Positions 1 through 6,675 of a DNA stretch of 43,198 nt are shown here, in pieces. The DNA comes from Micromonospora sp. ATCC 39149 (lineage in GTDB: Bacteria > Actinomycetota > Actinomycetes > Mycobacteriales > Micromonosporaceae). A program made the translations under genes and the position numbers. The stretch spans positions 3,780,977-3,824,174 of the forward strand of contig NZ_GG657738.1 in the NCBI RefSeq assembly GCF_000158815.1, in the 5' to 3' direction. The notes beneath the pieces were generated by a model that saw only the letters and a list, made by a program, of their open reading frames with translations, had not been told where the DNA came from and searched no databases. Positions within the stretch are counted from its first letter, which is position 1; each line of letters begins with the position of its first letter.

Positions 1-342
1 GTCGAGGCGTACCCGGCCGTTAGCGACGGCGGCGATCTGGTCGGCCAGCACGTAGACCGCGCCGGTTGGGGCGCGGTCGGTGGAAACCTTCAGATAGCCG
101 GTACGCAGCAGGCGGGCGGCCAGATCGGCCGGGACGTCCGGCTCCTCGACCGCCGCCGACTCGATCAACTCGTCCAGGCTGCCGCCCGGGTCGGCGGTCG
201 GCGCCTGCACGGTCACCGCGTACGGGTCGCCCCGCTGGACGAGGTCCACGGTGCCGATCTCCGCCCCGGTCACGTCGACCACGGGCATTCCGGTGGTGAC
301 GCGGGAGATGGCTGCCTGCTGATCCGTGCCCTGCTGCTCCAT
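1..342 (-). CDS. Hypothetical protein, C-terminus cut by window edge
   Basis: An open frame begins with ATG at 342 and runs off the left edge, giving 114 residues without a stop. It starts MEQQGTDQQAAISRVTTGMP, then VVDVTGAEIGTVDLVQRGDP. That short beta-rich stretch (a V-x-G-x-x-I-G-x-V-D pattern) resembles the first strands of PRC-barrel/DUF2171-type domains; this is a weak resemblance, not an assignment. An acidic helix with LDELIESAAVEEPDVP follows, then a second segment with TGYLKVSTD and VLADQIAAVANGRV. No signal peptide or membrane segment is seen. The upstream GGTGGG is only a fair ribosome site. Function unknown. Confidence 0.6.
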   Translation of the reverse strand, partial: MEQQGTDQQAAISRVTTGMPVVDVTGAEIGTVDLVQRGDPYAVTVQAPTADPGGSLDELIESAAVEEPDVPADLAARLLRTGYLKVSTDRAPTGAVYVLADQIAAVANGRVRLD

Positions 343-367
343 TCCGGGGCGGTTCCCACCCCGCCGC

Positions 368-515
368 CCGACTAAACGCCCCGCCGGTCAGGCCCGGCCG
401 GCCCGTCCCCACCGCCCCGGCCGGCCCGTCCCCACCGCCCCGGCCGGCCCGCCCGAACGCCCCGCCGGTCAGGCAGGGCTGGCCCGGTCGGGCCCGACTG
501 AACGCCACCCCGGTC
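368..515. repeat. GC-rich tandem and dispersed short repeats between two minus-strand genes
   Basis: A 23-bp unit made of CCCGGCCGG plus CCGTCCCCACCGC occurs twice exactly (393-415, 416-438) and a third time degenerated. A second motif, roughly AACGCCCCGCCGGTCAGG, occurs at about 374, 456 and, altered, 502. The stretch is rich in CCGG/GGCC palindromes that could fold as hairpins downstream of the 86-residue gene. No gene is evident here. Confidence 0.7.
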
Positions 516-774
516 AGGCCCGGGTGCCCGGGGTCGGGAGCCAGGAGCCCGGCGGCCGGGGCGACAGCTCCCGCCAGCCGTCCGCCCCGGCGAGCAGCGC
601 GCGGACGGTTTCCTCGGCCTCCTCCGCGCTGGGATACTCGTAGAACTGGGAGACCCCCTCCGCGCCGCCGGCGCGCTGCTCGACGTGCCACCGGTCGCCG
701 TCCACCCGGAGGAAGACGTCCCGCCGGGCCAGTCGCCCCCACTTGCCGTTCCACCAGTGCTTCCGCTGCTCCAT
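514..774 (-). CDS. Small hypothetical protein, candidate SOS-regulated
   Basis: 86 residues starting with ATG at 774. The N-terminus WWNGKWGRLARRDVFLRVDG and the following DRWHVEQRAGG read as a compact beta-sheet unit, then an acidic helix (SAEEAEETVRALLAG) and a proline-rich tail. There are no cysteines, membrane spans or secretion signals, so it is probably a small cytoplasmic protein. I do not recognise the family. Its promoter is notable: a TAGAGT hexamer lies 6 nt before the ATG, which implies a leaderless message, and a LexA-like box sits directly upstream of that hexamer. The protein may therefore be DNA-damage induced; this is inferred from the site only. Confidence 0.65.
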   Translation of the reverse strand: MEQRKHWWNGKWGRLARRDVFLRVDGDRWHVEQRAGGAEGVSQFYEYPSAEEAEETVRALLAGADGWRELSPRPPGSWLPTPGTRA

Positions 775-780
775 GGCCGG

Positions 781-802
781 ACTCTATCGAACATGTGTAC
801 GA
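781..802 (-). promoter_or_regulatory. LexA-like SOS box abutting a leaderless -10 element
   Basis: On the minus strand 802-787 reads TCGTACACATGTTCGA, one mismatch from the actinobacterial SOS pattern TCGAAC-N4-GTTCGA. It abuts TAGAGT (786-781), which is 6 nt from the ATG at 774. A repressor bound here would cover the -35/-10 spacer. A second box of the same type lies at 16309-16324. No strong -35 is visible. Confidence 0.55.
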
Positions 803-853
803 GGTGATCCGGCCCCCACGGGAATCGCGCGGGGGCCGGTGTGCAGGTGGGTG

Positions 854-1327
854 TCAGCGCGCGGCCGGGGGCTCCGGGTTGCGGCCGAGCACGTCGTCCA
901 GGGCGCCCCGCTGCTGGCCCGGGGCGGTGTGGCCGGCGGCCACCAGCGCGTCCCGGATCTCGGTGAGCAGCTTGACCTCCTCGCTGGGAGCCGAGGGCGG
1001 CGGCTCCTCGCCGCGCTTGCGCCGCTCGGCCAACTTGTTCATCGGGTAGACGACCAGGAAGTACAGCGCCGCCGCGGTGAGCAGGAAGGTGATCACCGCG
1101 TTGACGAAGGCGATCCAGTCGAAGGCGATGCCCCGGAACTTGGGGGCCGTGCCGGCCAGACCCTTGTCGCTGCCGGTGATCAGCAGCACGAAGACGCGGA
1201 TCAGCGGATCCAGGAACGACTTGGTGAGCTGGGTGACCACGCCCGTGAACGCGGCGCCGATGACGACGCCGACCGCGAGGTCGACGACGTTCCCGCGCAT
1301 GATGAAGTCTTTGAAGCCCTTGAGCAT
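854..1327 (-). CDS. mscL: Large-conductance mechanosensitive channel MscL
   Basis: 157 residues, near the usual size for MscL. It forms a homopentameric inner-membrane channel that opens on hypo-osmotic stretch. The N-terminus MLKGFKDFIMRGNVVDLAVG is the family signature (amphipathic S1 helix then TM1), continuing VGVVIGAAFTGVVTQLTKSF. A periplasmic loop precedes TM2 (IAFVNAVITFLLTAAALYFLVV), and the charged cytoplasmic bundle helix carries EEVKLLTEIRDAL. The ATG at 1327 is preferred over an upstream in-frame ATG because GGGAGT lies about 7 nt upstream and homology starts exactly there. A short tail (GALDDVLGRNPEPPAAR) follows the helix. The gene precedes the intergenic space before the LexA-like box and is probably monocistronic. 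Confidence 0.95.
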   Translation of the reverse strand: MLKGFKDFIMRGNVVDLAVGVVIGAAFTGVVTQLTKSFLDPLIRVFVLLITGSDKGLAGTAPKFRGIAFDWIAFVNAVITFLLTAAALYFLVVYPMNKLAERRKRGEEPPPSAPSEEVKLLTEIRDALVAAGHTAPGQQRGALDDVLGRNPEPPAAR

Positions 1328-1367
1328 CCGTTTACTCCCGTGGGTCCGGTTTACCGTCGGGGGCAAC

Positions 1368-2051
1368 CTATTCCCCCCGGGGATGCTCCAGAAAAGCACC
1401 AGCCTCCCGAGCTGCCAAGCCCGGGTCGCCGGCGCGGATGGCGTCCACCAGCCGGGCGTGGTCGACGTACCGCTCGGGCTCCAACGCGTCGCCCATCGCC
1501 TGGGTGATCGTGCTGCGCAGCGCCACGCCGACGGACGCGTACAGCTCGGCGAGCATGCCGTTGTGCGCGGCGGCCACCACCGCCGTGTGCAGGGCCGCGT
1601 CGGCCTCGACGAACTCGTCGACCCGGCCCGCGCACCAGGCGGCTTCCCGGGCGGCGAGCGCGCCGTCGAGGGCGGCCAGGTCGTCGGGGGTACGCCGCAG
1701 CGCGGCTAGCCGCGCCGCCTCCACCTCGAAGGCGCGGCGCACCTCGACCACCTCGGCCATCCGGTCGTCGGTGAGTCGGCGGGCCACCACGGGGGCCAAC
1801 TCGTCGGTCGACACCACGTACGTTCCGGAGCCCTGCCGGCACTCCAGCACCCCGGAGTGCACGAGGGCGCGGACCGCCTCGCGGACCGTGTTGCGTCCCA
1901 CCCCGAGGGCGGCGACGAGCTGTGGCTCGGTGGGGATGCGCCCACCCACCGGCCACTCGCCACCGAGGATGCGGGCCCGGAGCTGCTCGATCGTCTGCCG
2001 GACCCGCTGGCCCCGGGGTGGCGGGGGCGCGGAATCAACCGACGGTGGCAC
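1368..2051 (-). CDS. GntR/FadR-family transcriptional regulator
   Basis: 227 residues starting at a GTG with AGGTGAT about 5 nt upstream. A winged-helix GntR domain occupies residues 14-80, with the recognition segment GRNTVREAVRALVHSGVLEC and the wing RQGSGTYV. The all-helical FCD ligand-binding domain follows (about 95-220), with the metal-site pattern DAALHTAVVAAAHN and H197 region YVDHARLVDAI. FadR-type regulators normally bind a carboxylate effector and repress a nearby gene. The divergent neighbour is a CynX/NimT-type MFS gene only 50 bp away, so it is the likely target, although that transporter is frameshifted here. The ligand cannot be read from the sequence. Confidence 0.88.
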   Translation of the reverse strand: MPPSVDSAPPPPRGQRVRQTIEQLRARILGGEWPVGGRIPTEPQLVAALGVGRNTVREAVRALVHSGVLECRQGSGTYVVSTDELAPVVARRLTDDRMAEVVEVRRAFEVEAARLAALRRTPDDLAALDGALAAREAAWCAGRVDEFVEADAALHTAVVAAAHNGMLAELYASVGVALRSTITQAMGDALEPERYVDHARLVDAIRAGDPGLAAREAGAFLEHPRGE

Positions 2052-2101
2052 TGGTTACATCACCTGCCCAGAATTCATCCCATGATTGTAGGTTGAAGGC
2101 C
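2052..2101. promoter_or_regulatory. Overlapping divergent promoters, GntR gene and MFS gene
   Basis: The 50-bp gap holds TAGGTT (2089-2094, plus strand), 7 nt before the MFS ATG and so consistent with a leaderless transcript. On the minus strand TACAAT (2090-2085) could serve the GntR gene. The two hexamers overlap, so one bound repressor could silence both. A GAATTC-centred partial palindrome (about 2069-2078) lies beside them. -35 elements are weak; operator identity is inference. Confidence 0.4.
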
Positions 2102-3414
2102 ATGACCCCGCCACCGACCGCCATCGCGGAACCCGCCACCGGGATCGCCCGGCCCCGACCGACCGTCGACGGGGCCCGGCGCCCGGCTCCGGCCCCCGCC
2201 CCGAAGCCCGGGCGGCGCGCGGAGCGGCCGGTGACCGGCGGGCTGCTGGTGCTGGTCGGCATGCTGCTGGTCGCCCTGAACCTGCGCGCCGCCGTGACCA
2301 GCCTCGGTGCCCTGCTCGGCGAGGTCCGCACCGGCCTCGGGCTCTCCGGGGCGATGGCCGGGCTGGTCACCACCCTGCCGACGATCGCCTTCGCCGGGCT
2401 CGGCGCGCTCACCCCCTGGCTGGTCCGCCGGTACGCGCCGGCCCGGGTGCTCGTGGTCGCCATGACGGCCCTGGCCGCCGGGCAGGTGCTGCGCGTGGTC
2501 ACCGACTCCGCGCTGGTCTTCGTGGCCACGAGCGCGCTGGCGCTGGCCGGCATCGCGGTGGCGAACATCCTGCTGCCGATGCTGGTGAAGCAGCACTTCC
2601 CGCGCCGTACCGGGCTGGTCACCGGCGCGTACACGATGGCGTTGACGGCGGGCACGACGGTGGCCGCCGCGTCGGCGGTGCCGGTGGCGCACGCCTTCGG
2701 GTCCTGGCGGGCCGGGCTCGGGGTCTGGGCCGCGCTGGCCGCGCTGGCCGTACTCCCGTGGGTGCCGTTGGCGCTGCGGGCCCGCGCCGCGCGACGGGCC
2801 GCCACCCCGACGGCGGTCGTCGCCGCCCCGGCCCGGGTGCGACCGGCGAGACCCGGCTCGCCTGGGCGATGGCGGTCTACTTCGCGCGCAGTCGCTGAGC
2901 GGGTTACGCGATCATGGACTGGCTGGCGCAGCTCTTTCGCGACGCCGGCTTCCGCCCGGAGGCGGCCGGGCTGCTGCTGGCCGGGGTGACCGCGCTCGGC
3001 GTGCCGGTGGCGCTGCTGATGCCGGCGCTCGCCGGCCGGCTGCGGACGCTGCGCCCGCTGGTGTTCGGGCTGACCGCCTTCTCCGCCGCGTCCTACCTGG
3101 GGCTGGCGCTCGCGCCGCACGCCGGGGCGCTGCTCTGGGTGGCCCTGCTCGCCCTCGGCCAGGGCGCTTTCCCGTTGATTCTCACCACCATCGGGCTGCG
3201 TGCCCGCACGGCCGAGGGGACGGTGGCGCTGTCGGCGTTCGCGCAGAGCACCGGGTACGTGATCGCGGCGCTCGGCCCGCTGCTGGTCGGCGTCCTCTAC
3301 GAGGCGACCGGCGGGTGGACCGCGCCGATCGGGTTCCTGCTCGTCGCCCTCGCCGTGCAGGCGGTCGCGGGCATGGCGATCGCCCGCCCCCGGTTCATCG
3401 AGGACGAGCGTTGA
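2102..3414 (+). pseudogene. CynX/NimT-family MFS exporter, disrupted by three indels
   Basis: The N-terminal part (2102 to about 2842) encodes a proline-rich leader and roughly six membrane helices, with LNLRAAVTSLGALLGEVRTG, the CynX/NimT-type TM1 signature. The C-terminal part from about 2904 encodes the remaining helices, from MDWLAQLFRDAGF to ARPRFIEDER. Between them the expected sequence (GETRLAWAMAVYF, then GAQSLSG, then YAIMDW) is recoverable only by changing frame three times: one base missing near 2842-2844, one missing near 2884, and one extra T near 2904. The net effect is a stop at about 2987. Three single-base indels in about 65 bp, with the rest intact, suggest either a poorly read patch or very recent inactivation. 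It is divergent from the GntR gene. Confidence 0.75.
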
Positions 3415-3448
3415 GCGGGGCGGTTTGCAGCCAGTGCTGAGTGGGCGG

Positions 3449-3805
3449 TCAGGAGGAGGCCGGAGTGGGGTCGCCCGCGACGGCCTGCTCGACCGTCGGG
3501 TACGTGTGCAGCACCTCGACCAACCCGCTGACCTCCAGGATGCGCAGCACCCCGCGCTGCGGTGCGGCCAGCCGAACCACGCCGCCGGCCTCGTCGCAGC
3601 TGTTCTTGGCGCGCACGAACACGGACAACCCGGTCGAGTCGCAGAACGAGACTTCCGTCAGGTCGAAGACGAGGCGGCTGCGGCCCTTGTCCAGCAGGTC
3701 CGTGATCTGGTCCTGGAGCTGTGGAGCCGTCGCCATGTCCAGCTCGCCCGCGACCGACACGACGACCACGTCGCCGCGCTGTTCCGTGTGCACCGTCAGA
3801 GACAT
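3449..3805 (-). CDS. STAS-domain anti-sigma factor antagonist
   Basis: 118 residues forming a single STAS domain, the fold of SpoIIAA/RsbV. Key features are VVVVSVAGELDMATAP (beta strand and loop), RLVFDLTEVSFCDSTGLSVF with the predicted phosphoacceptor Ser57, and a C-terminal helix near VLRILEVSGLVEVL. In partner switching the unphosphorylated protein binds an RsbW-type kinase and frees a sigma factor; PP2C phosphatases reactivate it. The ATG at 3805 has AGGAGG upstream. The gene is divergent from the stressosome operon starting at 3970, so it is a plausible client of the PP2C enzymes encoded there. It ends with a short unstructured tail (GDPTPASS). Confidence 0.92.
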   Translation of the reverse strand: MSLTVHTEQRGDVVVVSVAGELDMATAPQLQDQITDLLDKGRSRLVFDLTEVSFCDSTGLSVFVRAKNSCDEAGGVVRLAAPQRGVLRILEVSGLVEVLHTYPTVEQAVAGDPTPASS

Positions 3806-3898
3806 TCGCCGACCTCCTGCTCCTATACCGGGGAACCGTATCCCACGGGCGGCCTCCGGCGCAGAACGGGAGCGACGAGGGTGCGCGTCGTCATGTCG

Positions 3899-3939
3899 TT
3901 GCCGTGTGGCAAGTAGTTCCCCCTACCCGGTGGTAGAGT
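3899..3939 (+). promoter_or_regulatory. Two adjacent inverted repeats upstream of the stressosome operon
   Basis: TTGCC-GTGT-GGCAA (3899-3912) is followed by CTACC-CGGT-GGTAG (3923-3936), and the second overlaps a possible -10, TAGAGT (3934-3939). Both are perfect 5-bp arms with 4-bp loops. They lie 31-71 nt before the rsbR ATG, which has its own GGGAGGA ribosome site. They could be operators or a promoter region; the factor is unknown. Confidence 0.4.
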
Positions 3940-3969
3940 CCGGCCGACCCAGGCCAGAGGGAGGATGCC

Positions 3970-4833
3970 ATGGCGTTGAGCGCCGAGGAAAGCAGTCGGC
4001 TCACCGGTCTGCTCGACGAGCACGCCGAGCGAATCACCAACCGCTGGGTGGAGCTGCTGGCTGCCTCGTTGCGCGGCCGGCTCAGCCAGGCGGAGCTTCG
4101 TCGCCAGGTTCAGGAGCTGCACCACGCCATGATCGAAGCCGCCCGCAGCGGCGGATTCGACCTGGAGTCCGAGTCGGCCGGCGAGCTGCGGGCCGTGCTG
4201 GCCGAGCTGTCCCGGGGCCGGGCCCGACAGGGCTTCACCGCGACCGAGACGGCGACCAGCGTGTACGCCCTCAAGGACGTCATGCTGGAGGTGCTGGAAA
4301 CCGACACGACGGACGCCCGCACGCTGCGCGACTACGTGGCCTTCTCCTCTCTGGTCGACCAGATGGGGCTGTTCACCTTCGAGAGCTTCGTGCGGACCCG
4401 GGAGAGCCTGATCGCCGACCAGGCCGAGCAGCTTCTCGAACTCTCCACCCCGGTGGTCAAGATCTGGGAGGGCGTGGTCGCCGTCCCGCTGGTCGGCACG
4501 CTCGACTCGGCCCGCGCCCAGGTGGTGATGGAGCGGCTGCTCCAGACCCTGGTCGACACCAGCTCGCCGTACGCGATCATCGACATCACCGGCGTGCCGG
4601 CGGTGGACACCCAGGTCGCCCAGCACATCCTCAAGACGGTGGTGGCCGCCCGGCTGATGGGCGCCGACTGCATCATCTCCGGCATCCGGCCGCAGATCGC
4701 CCAGACCATCGTCGCGCTCGGCATCGAGTTCGGTGACATCGCCACCAAGGCCAGCCTCGCCGACGCGCTGCGGCACGTGCTGCGGCTGACGGGCGTGGAG
4801 GCCGCGCGCCGCCAGCCGCGCCGGGAGTCCTGA
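3970..4833 (+). CDS. rsbR: RsbR-type stressosome scaffold, RsbRD_N plus STAS
   Basis: 287 residues. The helical N-terminal half (about 1-145) is of the RsbRD_N type, not a globin, and probably acts as sensor or turret. The C-terminal STAS domain (about 160-275) contains VPLVGTLDSARA with Thr177, and AIIDITGVPAVDTQVA with Thr214; these align with the two threonines of Bacillus RsbRA phosphorylated by RsbT. RsbR and RsbS build the stressosome core that sequesters RsbT until stress. The start is fixed by GGGAGGATGCC before the ATG. It is the first gene of a run in which every stop overlaps the next start. Only one RsbR paralogue is present in the window. Confidence 0.9.
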   Translation: MALSAEESSRLTGLLDEHAERITNRWVELLAASLRGRLSQAELRRQVQELHHAMIEAARSGGFDLESESAGELRAVLAELSRGRARQGFTATETATSVYALKDVMLEVLETDTTDARTLRDYVAFSSLVDQMGLFTFESFVRTRESLIADQAEQLLELSTPVVKIWEGVVAVPLVGTLDSARAQVVMERLLQTLVDTSSPYAIIDITGVPAVDTQVAQHILKTVVAARLMGADCIISGIRPQIAQTIVALGIEFGDIATKASLADALRHVLRLTGVEAARRQPRRES

Positions 4834-5246
4834 TGGAGCGGGTGCCGGTCCTGAAGATCGGCGACATCCTGCTCGTCTCGATCCAGGTCGACATGTCCGA
4901 CCAGACGGCGGTGCAGCTCCAGGAGGACCTGGCCGAGCGGATCGTCGCCACCGGCTGCCACGGCGTGATCATCGACATCACGGCGCTGGCCATCGTCGAT
5001 TCGTTCGTCGGCCGGATGCTCTCCACCATCGCCTCCATCTCCAGGGTGCTCGACGCCGAGACGGTGGTGGTCGGGATGCGACCCGCCGTCGCCATCACCC
5101 TGGTCGAGCTGGGCCTGTCGCTCGAAGGCATCCGCACCGCCCTGAACGTGGAGCGGGGGATGGAGCTGATCGCGGCGACCCGGGACGACGACCACGGTTA
5201 CGACGACGCCGACGAGCCGGGCGACCAGTCGACGGACACGAGGTGA
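4833..5246 (+). CDS. rsbS: RsbS stressosome core protein
   Basis: 137 residues, essentially a bare STAS domain. It begins VPVLKIGDILLVSIQVDMSD, matching RsbS proteins, and has VIIDITALAIVDSFVGRMLS with Ser57 at the position of the RsbT-phosphorylated serine (Ser59 in Bacillus). In the resting complex RsbS and RsbR hold RsbT; phosphorylation of RsbS releases it. An acidic tail of about 20 residues (DDDHGYDDADEPGDQSTDTR) extends beyond the domain and is unusual compared with the short Bacillus protein. The ATG overlaps the rsbR stop by one base, so translation is probably coupled. Confidence 0.92.
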   Translation: MERVPVLKIGDILLVSIQVDMSDQTAVQLQEDLAERIVATGCHGVIIDITALAIVDSFVGRMLSTIASISRVLDAETVVVGMRPAVAITLVELGLSLEGIRTALNVERGMELIAATRDDDHGYDDADEPGDQSTDTR

Positions 5247-5662
5247 CCGCGGGCGTCGACCGGGGCCATCCGCAGGCCCAGGCGATCCGGAGCGACGAGG
5301 ACGTGGTGCGGGTCCGCCAGCTCGTGCGTACGGTCGCGGTGGCGGTCCGGCTCTCCCTGGTCGACCAGACCAAGCTGGTCACCGCCGCCAGCGAGCTGGC
5401 CCGCAACACCCTGGTCTACGGCGGGGGCGGCACCGCCGAGGTGTCCACGGTGGACAACGGCCTGCGGCGCGGGGTGCGGATCGTCTTCGCCGACGACGGC
5501 CCCGGCATCGCCGACCTGGACCTGGCCCTCACCGACGGTTACACCACCGGCGGCGGGCTCGGCCTCGGCCTCAGCGGCGCCCGCCGCCTGGTCGACGAGT
5601 TCGACATCGACACCGGGCCGGAGCGGGGCACCCGGATCACGGTCACCAAGTGGTCCCGATGA
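5243..5662 (+). CDS. rsbT: RsbT switch serine/threonine kinase
   Basis: 139 residues with a GHKL ATPase fold. Motifs are complete: N-box SELARNTLVYGGGG (Asn55), G1 box FADDGPGI, and G2 box TTGGGLGLGLSGARRLVD, followed by the ending GTRITVTKW. RsbT phosphorylates RsbS and RsbR, and once free it activates a PP2C phosphatase in classical systems. The GTG start overlaps the rsbS stop (GTGA). No RsbU with an RsbT-binding helical domain is encoded nearby, so the downstream target in this organism is open; the next three genes are the best candidates. Confidence 0.92.
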   Translation: MTAGVDRGHPQAQAIRSDEDVVRVRQLVRTVAVAVRLSLVDQTKLVTAASELARNTLVYGGGGTAEVSTVDNGLRRGVRIVFADDGPGIADLDLALTDGYTTGGGLGLGLSGARRLVDEFDIDTGPERGTRITVTKWSR

Positions 5663-6675
5663 CCATCGACGACGTGTCCGACCACGGCCTGTGGTTCCGG
5701 GTGGAGAGCAGCAGCGCGGCCAGCGCGGTCCGGCGGGCCGCCGAGCGGCTGGGCGGGCAACTCGGCATCGGCGAGGCCCGGACCGCCAACCTGGCCATCG
5801 TCGCCGCCGAGCTGACCAGCAACCTGGTCAAGCATGCCAGGGACGGCGTGCTGCTGCTGCGCCCCGTGCGCCGGGGTGGGCGGGCCGGCGTGGAACTCGT
5901 CGCCATCGACTCCGGACCCGGCATGGCCGACCTCACGGTCTCCTCTCGGGACGGGCACTCCACCACCGGCACGCTCGGTATCGGGCTCGGTGCCATCATG
6001 CGCCAGGCCGACTGGTTCGACGGCTACTCCCGCTCCGGCCGGGGCACCGTCCTCGCCGTACAGGTCTGGCCGAAGGGGGCCGCCCCGGCGCAGTCCTGGG
6101 CCGGCGCGCTGACCCGGCCGCTGACCGGTGAGCCGGTCAGCGGCGACGGATACGCCGTCCGCGTCGCCGAGGGGCGGCACCAAGTGCTGGTCTGCGACGG
6201 GCTCGGGCACGGTCCGCTGGCCGCGTCCGCGACCGACGCGGCGCTGGCCGCGTTCCGGGCCGCCCCCGCCGAGTCGCCGGCCGCGGTGGTGCAGTACCTG
6301 CACCGGGCGATGTCGCACACCCGGGGCGCCGCGCTGGCCGTCGCCGAGCTGGACGGGCAGGCCCGGCTGCTGCGGTACGCCGGGCTGGGCAACATCGCGG
6401 CCTCGGTGCTCGCCGAGGGCGACCGGCGGCGCGGGCTGGTGTCCCTGCCCGGCATCGCCGGCCACCAGCGACCGGTCGTCCGCGAGTACGAGTACCCCTT
6501 CCCCGCCGGGGCGTCGTTGGTGATGCACAGTGACGGGGTGGTGGATCGCTGGCAGCTCGACGACTACCCCGGCCTGTCGGTGCGGGCCCCGCTGGTGCTG
6601 GCCGCGACCGTGCTGCGCGACGCCGGGCTGCGGCGGGACGACGCGTGCGTACTCGCCGCGCGGGCGCCCTGGTGA
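5659..6675 (+). CDS. RsbT/RsbW-like ATPase fused to RsbX-type PP2C phosphatase
   Basis: 338 residues from the ATG at 5659, which overlaps the rsbT stop (ATGA). The first 140 residues are a GHKL domain with an intact N-box (VAAELTSNLVKHA) and G1 box (AIDSGPGMADL), plus a glycine loop near TLGIGLGA. The rest is a SpoIIE/RsbX-type PP2C domain with LVCDGLGHGPLA, a conserved GLGNI and MHSDGVVDRW, matching the metal-binding aspartate pattern. RsbX dephosphorylates RsbR and RsbS to reset the stressosome. A kinase-like and a phosphatase domain in one chain could drive both directions of that cycle. The direction in vivo cannot be read from sequence. Confidence 0.88.
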   Translation: MTIDDVSDHGLWFRVESSSAASAVRRAAERLGGQLGIGEARTANLAIVAAELTSNLVKHARDGVLLLRPVRRGGRAGVELVAIDSGPGMADLTVSSRDGHSTTGTLGIGLGAIMRQADWFDGYSRSGRGTVLAVQVWPKGAAPAQSWAGALTRPLTGEPVSGDGYAVRVAEGRHQVLVCDGLGHGPLAASATDAALAAFRAAPAESPAAVVQYLHRAMSHTRGAALAVAELDGQARLLRYAGLGNIAASVLAEGDRRRGLVSLPGIAGHQRPVVREYEYPFPAGASLVMHSDGVVDRWQLDDYPGLSVRAPLVLAATVLRDAGLRRDDACVLAARAPW

